In this document: positions 1 to 22,640 of the stretch, piece by piece
Layout: each line of letters opens with the position of its first letter
Numbering within the stretch: the first letter of the stretch is position 1
Source of the DNA: Amphimedon queenslandica
Taxonomy: Eukaryota > Porifera > Demospongiae > Haplosclerida > Niphatidae
Reading direction: 5' to 3'
Assembly: GCF_000090795.2 (NCBI RefSeq)
Contig: NW_003546679.1
Location: 29,232 to 79,187, forward strand
Length of the DNA stretch: 49,956 nt
Position numbers and translations under genes: made by a program
Notes under the pieces: model-generated
The model's input: the letters and a program-made list of their open reading frames with translations, nothing else
The model's database searches: none
Told to the model about the DNA's origin: nothing

Positions 1-1040
1 TCTGCTTGCTTGCTTCTTTTGGGTTTTTTTTCTTGCAGTTGCATGCTTAGGATAATGAAATCTAATGATCCCAATCTTTAAATTAGTGCTATTACATTAC
101 AAGGCATGAGAATAAAGGATCATTTCCCCCTATAAAGGAATGGAGTTATCTGCATCTATGCCTCTTATGACGTCACGTTTAGCCACACCCATTGACAGGA
201 AGTAAATTGAAAGGAAGCAAAAAGTGCATTTTTGAAGGCTCATATCTCAGTGAATAATTTTTTTTAGACAATAGGAGTTGGAACACATCATTATTATGGT
301 CAGGCAATCATATTAAGACCATAAAATAAATACCCTAAAAAATCACTGCAGTTACACTTTAAACTTTTAATGGTTTATAGTCCTGTTTACACTACAAACC
401 AGTTTGGATCAAAGCGGTTCAGAAACCAGCTTAATTGTGTCCACACGTAACTGTGGTTCAATCAGTTTACAATGCTACATTGTATACATAATACAGCTGC
501 TTTAGTACTTAAACTGGTTCGATTATTAAGAACACAGTTTTTGTCTCCATAGAGTTTTATCAAGATTCTATCGTTTCAATGTAAACAGTAGCATAAAACA
601 GGCACAAAACTATACCATTGCGTCATTTAGTTGCCATTTAGTTGCGTAACGAGGCCTAAACCAGTTTCAAACCGGTCTAAACCAGTTTCAAACAGGTTTG
701 AGAGCATAGCGCAAAGGGACGATAATATGATATTTTAATATCGTACATACAATTAGCATATTGGCAGATTGACACTCTCAACTGCTAGAGTTTCAATTTA
801 CTTAATCTTCTAAATTGACAAGTTATTCAGCTTCATTGTTACTGTGATCTTCACTGTCTTTTCACATACAATTACTGTCTTTTTTGTCCTACACCATACA
901 TGTACATTTTAGTATATAGCCTCTCTTAATGGACACTCTCTATTTAACGGACAGCACCTAGTGTACCTTACTGTATGAAATAACCCCCAATTTCTGAGCA
1001 ACTTAAAATTCATAAAAATCCAATTTTAATGTGTATATAC
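1..1040. other. Non-coding stretch, probably intron of the KAT6-like gene
   Basis: No exon could be supported here. On the minus strand it follows the splice donor of the KAT6-like exon, so it is most simply an intron of that gene. About 383-697 looks like a degenerate mobile element: it begins cctgttt, ends aaacagg, and near its right end carries two tandem copies of a 21-bp unit (ctaaaccagtttcaaaccggt, 655-696). At 915-985 lies a piece of the dispersed 'ctcttaatggacactctc' repeat that recurs at 8310-8400. Confidence 0.5.
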
Positions 1041-2243
1041 CTGTAATGCTTTTTCCTGTGCCTTTTTAAACAGAGCCAGGTCACTCTCAGTGACCCCTGG
1101 GGGTAAGGGGGTGTGACCATCAGTCGAACAACGGTGACCAGCGTTAGGGTCCTCGGTCTCCGATTTCTTGCGTCTTTTACGAGACGAGGAAGAACGCGGC
1201 AACGACGGAGTCTGACTATACAACTCCTCGAAATCATTGACAAAATCACCATAATGTGAAAGAGTGGATTTACGAGCTTTTTTACGAGGAGGACACTCTG
1301 TCGAGATCGAACCTCTGATAGGACCACGCCTCCTATTGGGTGGAGGAACGCAAATCGGACAGACCCACCTACCCTCGGGCAGGGAGGAGATGGGCGGATC
1401 CAAACAGACCATGTGGAATCCTTTATCACAAGCGTCACAAATCAACAAGTCGTCAGCATTAGCTGAAGCATTGCAATAAATACATTTCTTGCATTCGAGG
1501 CATAGCCATGGCTCCGCTGTGATGAATTCGACAAGTTCCTTGGAATATTTGAGACAAGAAGGATGACCGGAGTTACCACACTCATGACAAGAGAGGAGCT
1601 GCTCGTACTGCTTGTCCCTGTTATTCTCCTCCGTCCCGAGACAAAAACTACAAATCGAGTTCGGACGAGCTTTAGGCGACGGAAACGGCTCGAGGATTTT
1701 TACGGCTACTTTCACGAGTCGACCCTTCTTCTCTAAATCCCCTTTTTCAACCATACGAGCTATGGTGGTCTTAATTTGATCAGACAGTTCAGGAGTGAGT
1801 ATCAGTCCATAATCAGAGCATATCTTCTCCTCGATCTCTTTAAGCGTGCATCCTCCTAGATTAATCAATAGGATCGATTTCTTTATCATGCGGTGTATAT
1901 CGGCCGAGTTTGCAGGTCCCTTGGTCTGTGTGACGGTTGCTGGGTCGCGGTACGATGGTAGACCCTTGTTTATCAGTTTGACCACTTTGCAAGCAGAGAC
2001 GGCCTTTTCTAACTGATCGAGTGTCACCTCTGGGGCTATGCCGTATTTGTTAGACATTGTGGTACATATTCTCTCCTCGCCCGGCCTCTGTTTCTGCCCT
2101 TTAATTCTGTGGATGGAGGCTATTAGCTTGCTCACTATGGAGTTATCCAGGCCTTCTGGGATACCAGAGTCACTATCTTGGTCCGCTCCAGGCGAGGAGG
2201 TTTCCTCGGGAGATTCTCCTTTATTTTTTCTGGTACGAGGCAT
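1041..2243 (-). CDS. KAT6: KAT6 (MOZ/MORF)-like histone acetyltransferase, first coding exon (partial gene)
   Basis: The exon encodes 401 residues, then a donor (ACAG|GTATAT at 1040) continues the gene left of the window. Visible in order: an acidic/basic N-terminus; a SAMD1-like winged helix (about 30-100); an H15-like winged helix (about 113-185, SADIHRMIKKSILLINLGG); and two adjacent PHD fingers (about 198-305), the second with ICDACDKGFHMVCLDPP and WVCPIC. A basic linker follows, then LPPGVTESDLALFKKAQEKAL just before the intron. This order matches the N-terminus of KAT6A/KAT6B, where the tandem PHD module reads acylated histone H3 tails and recruits the MYST acetyltransferase; the catalytic domain would be outside the window. 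The start is the first ATG of the open frame. A DPF/PHF10-type protein is the alternative, but those lack the two winged helices. It shares a short upstream region with the divergent SRCR gene. Confidence 0.85.
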
Positions 2244-2637
2244 AATGGAGAAGATTTGTTAAAGATGCAGAAAAAGACGAAACGAATTTAAGTGAAATCA
2301 GTTCGCCGCCATTTTCACTTGTAATATACGGAGGTGAATGTAAGTGATACGGTAAATAGATTAATTTTCTTTTTGTAATAAATAGAAATAATACGGTACT
2401 TACGCCCACGTATCTGAGATGTTTATAAATGCTGGAGAGATTACCTTTGCTCAGTAATTGCTTTTTTGTGAATATTTTATATGAGCTGGACTCAAAGCTA
2501 GCTGGACTAGCTACAAAAACGACACAGCTAAATATCTAGCTATACAATTTTAAACTTTGACCAAGCTGTGCTTGGAAATCAATCAAATTCTCTGTATTAT
2601 TAACGGAAATATTTTCGCAGGACGAAAAAATCAACAC
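2244..2637. promoter_or_regulatory. Shared upstream region between KAT6-like and SRCR genes
   Basis: The two start codons face away from each other with 394 bp between them, so this segment must hold both promoters and 5' leaders. No clear TATA box was seen. A possible 3' splice site (attttcgcag, ending near 2620) lies 17 bp before the SRCR ATG, so that gene may have a 5' UTR intron. Confidence 0.5.
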
Positions 2638-14298
<11,661 letters not shown>

Positions 14299-14299
14299 G

Positions 14300-14305
14300 A
14301 ATAAA
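14300..14305 (+). terminator. Candidate polyadenylation signal AATAAA of the SRCR gene
   Basis: AATAAA starts one base after the TAA stop. This is unusually close, and further A/T-rich candidates follow, so the real cleavage site is uncertain. Confidence 0.3.
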
Positions 14306-14931
14306 TAATTATAATTATTTTATGTAAATTAATGTATGTATGTATGTTATAATTAATACATGTCTATTTGTAAAAGTATAGTCATTATATAAATTGTTAC
14401 AGTATAATATTGTAATTGTGTTTCTGTAATTATAGAATTTATCATGATTCAAGCTATTAACATTACTATTACTATTCTACAACACTATTTACTTTTTGAC
14501 ATATCACAGTTTGTGGCGAATCATTACAAATAATATATAATAATGATGTTAATCTCTCAATGACCTCCATACCTCCTGAACAACTTTATAATGTACTTAA
14601 GATAGATATGCAATACACAACTTAGCACTATTGGCAATGGCAATATGCCAAAACACTACAGTCCAAGCAAAGCCATATAATTTATTCAGCTATGACAGCC
14701 ATTACTCACTGTAAAAATTGTGCTTTAATGACCTTGAATGTTTTTAGTGCATGGAAAAAGCATTCAGCTTTTGTAATTTATCATCATTAAGCCAAGAATA
14801 ATATTAGTTAATCAAAAATGTAATTATTACAAATAAGCAAAAAAGAGGCCTAAAGCAGCAAAAATAAACTGTACATGTCCTATAGTGTTGCATGAGTCCT
14901 GAAGTTCTTGGCTTTTAGCTGATGAGCTCCA
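14306..14931. other. Intergenic region between convergent SRCR and M35 copy 1
   Basis: AT-rich, with no exon or element recognised. The right part (about 14860-14931) is repeated downstream of the other two M35 copies (shared cctatagtgttgcatgagtc), so it belongs to the duplicated M35 unit. Confidence 0.5.
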
Positions 14932-16049
14932 TTACTGAGCATCACAATAGTGATACGCATAATTATCAGCATTCTTGACTGCATTATCAGGATCATCTCT
15001 AGCTAACTGCTTGCACAAGTCACGACCATAGTAGTCAGTACCTCCAGAGCTGTAGTCAATGCGACCGGCAAAACTATGAGACCATTCATGAAGCAGGGTA
15101 CCCTCCTTGCTTTCAGCAGATTTACTGCACAACGTTTGAGAATTGTAGTACAGGTCACAAAGATAGACGGTATCTTTAATATTTGACCATACATACGCAT
15201 AATCACCAGCTTCACAATCAGGGCCATCATTGTAGTATGTTACAGAAGTGTTACCTAGTCCATTTTTTATATCTTCATATGTTTTTCGAGCTGTATTTGT
15301 CCTGTCAGCACTATATACACCAAACCATGTAGTGGATATAGCAATACCATTGCCAACTTCACCTTGAGCTTTACCAGATCCAGAGCAGAGCTTCTTATGA
15401 GCCTCCAGTGTTTCATTCTTCTGTTTATCCCCACCAGAGAAACTAGCACTGCTACAGTCTTGGAGGTGGACAGTGTAATCAATTTTTACTTTTTCTACTT
15501 TTGGTTTCAAAAGAACAGAAGTGTCTTCCAAGTAAAGTTGAACAGATTCACGTACAATCGATTCCCTGAGCTGATCAATAGACATTGCACTCATCTCATT
15601 CACTGACAGATACTGTAAAGGTCTACTGTATTGTACAGTGTAGAGACCATCAGTATCAATGCTAAATATATCAGTGATTTGGACTGTTGCAGAAATGCTC
15701 TCACCTGCCTTCAAGAGTACAAAATTTTTCTTCGTAGGAGGGGCACGACGCACATACATACCTTTATATTCCAATGGATGGCCATCAAGAGAGACAGAGA
15801 CAAATTGAGATCTGAGTCCTTCAAGAGGAGTGTTACGTTTCAGTAGATAAAGATCCTCATTCCCATTGTTGGTAAATTCAAAAGAGCAAGCAACTGCAGA
15901 AAGAGCTTTATTACAAGCCATGTCAAGAGAGACTGGCCGCTGACTGCATGTACAAGAGAAAAGTAACATTGATTTGATAGTGTAGTAACATACCTGAGAG
16001 CACAGGTCAGGTAAGTAACCAGACAGAAGAGTGAGAGTAGAGTCTTCAT
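14932..16049 (-). CDS. Secreted M35 (aspzincin) metallopeptidase, copy 1
   Basis: Exons 16049-15994 and 15943-14932 (intron 50 bp) give 355 aa. Exon 1 is almost exactly a signal peptide (MKTLLSLFCLVTYLTCA). Residues about 20-180 match the N-terminal beta-sandwich seen before the catalytic domain in deuterolysin and peptidyl-Lys endopeptidase relatives (NGNEDLYLLKRNTPLEGL). The C-terminal part has the zinc motif HEWSH (304-308) and the family's terminal NADNYAYHY. Aspzincins use two His and one Asp (GTxxDxxYG) as zinc ligands. This copy reads GGTDYYG after a six-residue insertion, so the Asp is one place nearer the YG than in copies 2 and 3. Activity is therefore uncertain. It also lacks the ANGW segment present at the mature N-terminus of the other copies. 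Secreted endopeptidase role inferred. Confidence 0.85.
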
Positions 16050-16137
16050 GATTCCTTTCCTTGATAGACAGTATTCCTTGTTCTTGTGAGATGATTTCTT
16101 TTTTTAGTGAGAAGTGATTGACTGCTGCTGGTCACCT

Positions 16138-16146
16138 CCTTATATA
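16138..16146 (-). promoter_or_regulatory. TATA box of M35 copy 1
   Basis: TATATAAGG on the minus strand, 89 bp upstream of the ATG, lies in a block conserved before all three copies. Confidence 0.6.
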
Positions 16147-16149
16147 CAA

Positions 16150-17130
16150 TTAGGTACATCATCATTCAATAAGCAGATTCTGACCAATCAGAGACTAGTC
16201 AATCATTTTGAGCAAAACGGTCAATGACTGTATACGTAGAATTTCAACAGTTGAAGTGCCTACCAAGTTACTACACTATCTAACTTTCCAGTGAAATGAC
16301 TAGATCACTAGACTATAGTAATTCACTTCCTTTATTGAAGAATTTAGCTATGCATGTAGTGGATGCTTTCATGTACTTGGACAATTGAACAAACAAATTA
16401 ATGGTAAAATTTAAAAGCCTATTCAGGCAGAGCAAAATTATGAGACAAAACATGCACTAGATCTAAATGCAGTGTTTTAGGGACCACAATAATTTGGAAG
16501 GGAACTAGGGGGTATATGTAGGTATAGTATGATCAATTATAATTAATAGATCTACATGTGTATTTGTAAAGGTATAGAGTCACAGTATGTATTGTAATTG
16601 TGTTTTGAATTATCATGATTCAAGTTATTAAAGTTACTATTACTATTATATAATAACATTTAATTAACTTTTTGACATATCACAATTTGCGGTGAAAAAT
16701 TCTATAAATGATTCAAGCAACTCATAGTCCATGCTTACTGAGACAACTTTAAAATGTAATTAAGACGAGATATTAACAACTCCCAGAAACATAGCAGTAA
16801 ACTTATTATTGTCATTTTTGTATTCAGGCATTATTTTATCTCACTACTCTATTAAGACTTAAGTAGATGAAGTGAGATAAAATAATGCCTAAATACATAG
16901 TTTCCAGACTATACATGCAGTATATCTGATACACACAATGTGCTGTAGTATACTATAGGATTAGGCAATAACTGTTTAACATGACAGTATAATAGTCCAT
17001 ACTGCATGTCATAGGAGAATTCCAGATACATGCACCCATATGTGTAGAGATTTAGGAATTGAAATCTCACAGCAATAAAAATGCAACGTTGCAAATGTTA
17101 GATTCAATCAGTTACTAGGCATAATACAGT
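16150..17130. other. Intergenic DNA upstream of M35 copy 1, with a small inverted repeat
   Basis: No coding exon seen. The left part resembles the upstream flank of copy 2, so duplication extended beyond the promoter. At 16820-16845 and 16871-16896 lie 26-bp arms of an inverted repeat (one mismatch, 25-bp loop), probably a tiny non-autonomous element. Confidence 0.5.
16820..16896. repeat. 77-bp hairpin-forming inverted repeat
   Basis: The arms gtattcaggcattatttt... and ...aaaataatgcctaaatac pair over 26 bp with a single mismatch. It is consistent with a miniature inverted-repeat element or its relic. Confidence 0.7.
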
Positions 17131-17141
17131 CAACATTAGTG

Positions 17142-17803
17142 CAGCACTGTAGCACTAGCACTGTTGCATTGTAGCACTGTAGCACTGTATAGCACTGTAT
17201 AGCACTGTAGCACTGTAGCACTGTATAGCACTGTTGCATTGTAGCACTGTAGCACTGTATAGCACTGTATAGCACTGTAGCACTGTAGCACTGTAGCACT
17301 GTAGCACTAGCACTGTTGCATTGTAGCACTGTAGCACTGTTGCACTATTGCACTGTAGCACTGTATAGCACTGTTGCATTGTAGCACTGTAGCACTGTAG
17401 CACTGTAGCACTGTAGCACTGTAGCACTGTATAGCACTGTAGCACTGTAGCACTGTAGCACTGTAGCACTGTATAGCACTGTTGCACTGTAGCACTGTAG
17501 CACTGTATAGCACTGTTGCATTGTAGCACTGTAGCACTGTTGCACTATTGCACTATAGCATTGTAGCACTGTATAGCACTGTAGCACTGTAGTACTGTAG
17601 CACTGTAGCACTGTATAGCACTGTAGCACTGTAGTACTGTAGCACTGTAGCACTGTATAGCACTGTTGCATTGTATATAGCACTGTAGCACTGTAGCACT
17701 GTATAGCACTGTAGCACTGTAGCACTGTATAGCACTGTAGCACTGTAGTACTGTAGCACTGTTGCACCGTAGCAATGTTGCACTATTGCACTGTAGCACT
17801 GTT
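17142..17803. repeat. Minisatellite of an 8-bp unit (tgtagcac) with 10-bp variants
   Basis: About 660 bp of head-to-tail tgtagcac, interspersed with the 10-bp form tgtatagcac and with tgttgcat/tgttgcac variants. Because 8 is not a multiple of 3 and the unit has no stop on the minus strand, all three minus frames stay open and give spurious Tyr/Ser/Ala/Gln/Cys-rich ORFs. It lies between M35 copies 1 and 2. Confidence 0.95.
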
Positions 17804-18109
17804 TTATCAGAAAATTTATGTAACAATGAAAATTTAGAATTAAAACTGGGCTATATACAGTGTGTAATGACAGGTACACTATTAAAATTAACTATAGATG
17901 CAATTGTTTAAAACATGCAGCACAGTTTTAAATAAAAATTAGTGGAGCAAACATGTTATAAAGGGTATTTTTTCACAAGATAACTAATTAATCAAAAATG
18001 TAATTATTACAATTAAACAAAAGAGGCCTAAATCAGCAACAATAAACTGTGCATGTCCTATAGTGTTGCATGAGTCCTAAAGTTTTTGGCTTTTAGCTGA
18101 CGAGCTCCA

Positions 18110-19215
18110 TTACTGTGCATCACAATAGTGATAACAGTAATTATCAGCATTCTTCACTGCACTAGCAGGACTGTTTTCAGCCAATTCCTTGCAGTCAGAA
18201 CGACCATAAGCAGTATCATCAGTATCAGCAAAAAGATGAGACCATTCATGGATCAGTGTGCCCTCCTTGCTTTCACCAGTTGTGCTGCAAGATGTTTGAG
18301 AACTGTAGTACTCGTCACAAAGAAAGACCGTATCTTTAAAAGTTGACAATATATAGGCATAATCGCCATCATCGCAATCAGGGGCATCGTTGTAGTATGT
18401 CACGTCTGTGGTACCTAGCTCATCTTTTATATCTATATATGCTGTCTGAGCTATAGTTGTCCTTCCAATATCATACTCACCAAACCATGTAGTAGATATT
18501 GCAATATTATAGCCAACCTTAGCTCCAGCTCTACTAATTCCAGAGCAGAGCTTTTTATGAGCAGCCAGCGTCTCGTTATTTTGATTATCACCATTAGAAA
18601 AACTAGCATCGCTACAGAGTTGGATGTGGACAGTGTAATCGATTTTTATTTCTTCTTTCTTCGGTTTTAAGAGAACAGAAGTGTCTTCCAAATAAAGTTG
18701 AACGGATTCATGTACAAACAATTCCCTGAGCTTACCAGTAGACATTGCACTCATCTCATTCACTGACAGATACTGTAAAGGTCTACTGTATTGTACAGTG
18801 TAGAGACCATCAGTATCAATGCTAAATATATCAGTGATTTGGACTTTTGCAGAAATACTCTCACCTGCCTCCAAGAGAACAAAATTTTTCTTTGTAGGAG
18901 GGAGACGACGCACATACATACCTTCATATTTCAGTGGACGACCGTCAAGAGAGACAGAGACAAATTGAGATCTGAGTCCTTCAAGAGGAGTGTTACGTTT
19001 CAGTAGATAAAGATCCTCATTTGCATTGTTGGTAAACTCAAAAGAGCAAGCAACTGCAGAAAGAGCTTTATTACAGGCCATGTCAAGAGAGAATGGCCAG
19101 CCATTAGCACTGCATTTACAAGAGAAAAGTAACATTGATTTGATACTGTAGTAACATACCTGAGAGCACAGGTCAGGTAAGTAACCAGACAGAAGAGTGA
19201 GAGTAGAGTCTTCAT
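18110..19215 (-). CDS. Secreted M35 (aspzincin) metallopeptidase, copy 2
   Basis: Exons 19215-19160 and 19109-18110 (intron 50 bp) give 351 aa, in the same layout as copy 1: signal peptide exon, beta-rich N-terminal domain (NANEDLYLLKRNTPLEGL), then the zinc peptidase domain. Zinc ligands are HEWSH (306-310) plus TDDTAYG, which fits the family spacing D-x-x-Y-G, so this copy looks catalytically intact. The family cleaves peptide bonds with a single Zn2+; fungal relatives prefer Lys at P1'. Specificity here cannot be read from sequence. The promoter TATA block and the intron position match the neighbours, showing recent tandem duplication. Confidence 0.87.
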
Positions 19216-19304
19216 GATTCCTTTCCTTGATAGACAGTATTCCTTGTTCTTGTGAGATGATTTCTTGTTTTAGTGAGAAGTGATTGACTGCTGCTGGTCA
19301 CCTC

Positions 19305-19312
19305 GTTATATA
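19305..19312 (-). promoter_or_regulatory. TATA box of M35 copy 2
   Basis: TATATAAC on the minus strand, about 90 bp before the ATG. It is the copy-2 version of the block conserved upstream of all three genes. Confidence 0.5.
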
Positions 19313-19329
19313 CTATTAGGTACCTCATC

Positions 19330-20352
19330 AATATTCATTAGCAATTAAGCAAAAACTGACCAATCAGAGGCTAGCTGCATGACATCAATCAATTTTGAGC
19401 AAGAGGTCCTGACTGTATACTTAGAATCTCAACAGTTGAAGTGCCTACCAAGTTACTATGCTGTCTAACTTTCCAGTGAAATGACTATAACTCATCACAG
19501 AGTAATTAACATTTTTCAATGACATACTGGTGTATTCAACTATTATAGTCTGACTGGTCCAGACAGAATCTAACATGCGTGCATGTAGTGCAAGTTTTCA
19601 TAAATTTAATGATAATTATTAGGACAATTGAAGAAACAAATTTATGCAACAAATTTTTTTTGCAAATTTCAAAATTTGCTCCAATGCAAAATTAAAATCG
19701 CAAAATTCTGTAGCTCCATTGCCGCATGGTGGACACAGTTTGCAAGCTATTGGCAAAAATTAATTTTCATGAAATCTTAGAATTACAAGATTCACAAAAA
19801 TTTTTTGTCACATAAATTTCAGAATAAGATTGGGCATTAACTGCTTAACATGACAATATAATAGTCCATACTGCATATCTTATGAAAATTCCAGATACCC
19901 AAGGAATTTTATACATCAGTACTGTGCAGTGTGCCAGAAATACTTGACAGTCTATAGGTACGAGACCGGAAGCGAGTGCGGATAAATCAGATAGCACACG
20001 ACGCCACATGTATTAATTGTTTTAGTGTATAGTTCCAGCAAAGATTGCACGTGCTCTGCTATCACTGGTATCACACTGCTGCACACTAAATAAATGAGTG
20101 TGCTATTTATAATATCACACTGCGGTATTGGTGGGAGTGTTCTGTGGGTTTTATCACAACTGTTAGGCCTTTGATCTTTGCTGCAACTATACATTAATAC
20201 TTTTTATTAAGTATGATAATAATCATTAAGCCAAGATAACTAACTAATCAAAAATGTAATATTACAGTTAAGCAAAAATAAACTGTGCATGTCCTATAGT
20301 GTTGCATGAGTCCTAAAGTTCTTGGCTTTGTACCAATGATCCCATCAGCTCC
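19330..20352. other. Intergenic DNA between M35 copies 2 and 3
   Basis: No supported exon, RNA or intact element. A short A/T-rich palindromic stretch (about 19650-19810, with attttgcaaattt motifs) may be a decayed element. Confidence 0.4.
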
Positions 20353-21458
20353 TTAAAAGAACCGTGCATCACAATAGTGATAACAGTAACTTTCAGCATT
20401 CCTGACAGCATTATCGGGATGATACCTGGCTAAATTCAGGCTATTTGGCCGGCCATAGACAATGTCATCAGTGTAGCCAAAAGCATGAGACCATTCGTGA
20501 ACCAGTGTACCTTCCTTGCTCTCACCAGTTGTGCTACAGAGTATCTGATCTCTATAATAGACAGGGCAGAGGTAGACAGTAGTACTTCCCTTGTACGTAT
20601 AAGCATAAGAATTGGGACGGCACTGTGGACCGTTATTGTAGTATGTGACTGTCTTGGTTGTTATACCATATCTTATTTTCTGGTACACATTTTTAGCTAC
20701 AGCTGTCCTGTGGTATGAATATGCACCAAACCATTTAGCAGATATAGGAATACCGTAGCCAACTTTAGTTTCAGCTTTAAGAAGGGAACTACAGAGATGC
20801 TGATGAGCATGAAGTGTTGCATAATTTTGGTTATTACCAACGAATCTAGCACTGCCACAGGCTTCAAGGTGGACAGTGTAATCGACTTTTATTTCTTCCT
20901 TCTTTGGCTTTAAGAGAAGAGAAGTGTCTTCCAAATGAATCTGAACAAATTCCTGTGCAAACAATTCCCTGAGCTGATCAATAGACATTGCACTCATCTC
21001 ACTCACTGACAGATACTGTAAAGGTCTACTGTATTGTACAGTGTAGAGACCATCAGTATCAATGCTAAATATGTCAGTGATTTGGACTGTGGCAGAAGTG
21101 CTCTCACCTGCCTTCAAGAGAACAAACTCATCCTTTGTAGGAGGGAGACGATGAATGTAGATACCTTCATATTCCAATGGACGACCGTTAAGAGAGACAG
21201 AGACAAATTCAGAATAGAGTCCTTCAAGAGGAGTGTTACGTTTCAGTAGATAAAGATCCTCGTTCCCATTGTTGGTAAACTCAAAAGAGCAAGCAACTGT
21301 AGAAAGAGCTTTATTACAAGCCATGTCAAGAGAGACTGGCCAGCCATTAGCACTGCATGTACAAGAGAAAAGTAACATTGATTTGATAGTGTAGTAACAT
21401 ACCTCAGAGCACAGGTCAGGTAAGTAACCAGACAGAAGAGTGATAGCAAAGTCTTCAT
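20353..21458 (-). CDS. Secreted M35 (aspzincin) metallopeptidase, copy 3
   Basis: Exons 21458-21403 and 21352-20353 (intron 50 bp) give 351 aa. Signal peptide, N-terminal domain and zinc domain are as in copies 1 and 2. Zinc ligands: HEWSH (304-308) and TDDIVYG with correct D-x-x-Y-G spacing, so it is predicted active. It is the most diverged copy in the catalytic half (NNGPQCRPNSYAYTYKG versus DAPDCDDGDYAYILS in copy 2), and its C-terminus is CDARFF rather than CDAQ. The N-terminal domain is much better conserved between copies, suggesting faster change or selection on the catalytic half. Confidence 0.86.
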
Positions 21459-21546
21459 GATTCCTTTCCTTGATAGACAGTATTCCTTCTTCTTGTGAGA
21501 TGATTTCTTGTTTTAGTGAGAAGTGATTGACTGCTGCTGGTCACCT

Positions 21547-21555
21547 CCTTATATA
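21547..21555 (-). promoter_or_regulatory. TATA box of M35 copy 3
   Basis: TATATAAGG on the minus strand, 89 bp upstream of the ATG, identical in placement to copy 1. Confidence 0.6.
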
Positions 21556-21559
21556 CTAT

Positions 21560-22607
21560 CATCAAGAGTAGGTAGCCACTTAAAATACACTAAGTAGGTA
21601 GACTCATTAACACTATTGACCTATTCAGTAAACTATTCACCTATTGAGGTGTCTGGCAACTTGTGAATAGATAGATTAGCTCTTGATTAGATACATGTAG
21701 TTTTCACACTATACACTGACTCATTAGTGCTAACTATGCATTCAAGCTATAGAACATATACTATTCACCTATTGAAGTGTCAGGCAAATTAGATACATGT
21801 AGTTTTCACACTATACTGACCAATTGATGTAATTACATGAATGAAGAGTTGTAGTATGAAATTATCAGTTTTTCTAATGTATTTTTTACATTATTTTTGA
21901 TGAAATTGTAATAAGAAAGTAGAGCAACCTTTACATGGTGAATACTATTTCTAACTGTAAATTGTGACCACAAGTAGATTCAGTTTTTATGGAAGCATAA
22001 AAAATATTTTAACAATGTGGAAGTACCAACAATAAAAATGACACAACTACAAAGTGCACTATGACTTTCTATAATAAAGAGAGCAAGAACAAAGGAGCAT
22101 CTTCCACTACTTGACAAGACAAAGTTTTTAACTAACAAAAGACAGCAATTATTAAGTAAAGCACCTAACAATATCAAAATAGATTCAATATTTATCAATT
22201 TGTATCATAATTAACAACGGTATTGGCCCTGCTGCTAGTCACGTGTTCTGCTAGTAAGCCACTTCATTTAGTTTCTCATAATAGGCGATGGTTTTGAATG
22301 GATTTAAAGTACTTGCTCACACTGCGTATTAAATAAAGCAAGTTAAATAATGAATATCGTATAGTTCTTTAATTTGGCAATTTTGCTGTAAAATTGTAAT
22401 TGGTGGTTTTTAATTTGGCAATTTTTGTGTACACGTGCATTACTGAGCATGCGCATTAATGATTGATGGTTTTAATATTGGCGATTCTGTTTGCAAACCG
22501 CTGATTGCCAAAATAAAACTCCACCAAATTAAAGCGTTATACATTATTAAAGGCAAAAAATTGCAAAAGCCAATATTACAAACCACACCAACTCAAAGTA
22601 TTGCAAG
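21560..22607. other. Intergenic DNA between M35 copy 3 and LARS1 3' end
   Basis: No exon supported. It contains a probable inverted-repeat element at 22357-22543, with ends CGTATAGTTCTTTAATTTGG / CCAAATTAAAGCGTTATACA, related to the CCGTATAG family found in LARS1 introns. Confidence 0.5.
22357..22543. mobile_element. Diverged MITE of the CCGTATAG family
   Basis: Terminal inverted repeats of about 20 bp with several mismatches. The interior shares gagcatgcgcattaatg with the copies at 37541 and 38484. The left end is flanked by TA. Confidence 0.5.
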
Positions 22608-22613
22608 TTTATT
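22608..22613 (-). terminator. Polyadenylation signal AATAAA of LARS1
   Basis: TTTATT on the plus strand (AATAAA on the minus strand) lies 28 bp past the LARS1 stop codon. Confidence 0.55.
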
Positions 22614-22640
22614 ATCAAACAATTCCTAAGTATCTCAAAC

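Noticed and set aside
507..530. ggttcgattattaa resembling a tRNA T-arm
   Set aside because: No matching acceptor stem, D-arm or anticodon arm could be built around it.
1010..1479. Small ORFs in other frames over the KAT6-like exon
   Set aside because: Shadows of the coding frame; they show no domain and no splice logic.
17108..17879. Several overlapping minus-strand ORFs of 73-140 aa rich in Tyr, Ser, Cys, Gln
   Set aside because: They are translations of the 8/10-bp minisatellite, open in all three frames because the unit has no stop codon.
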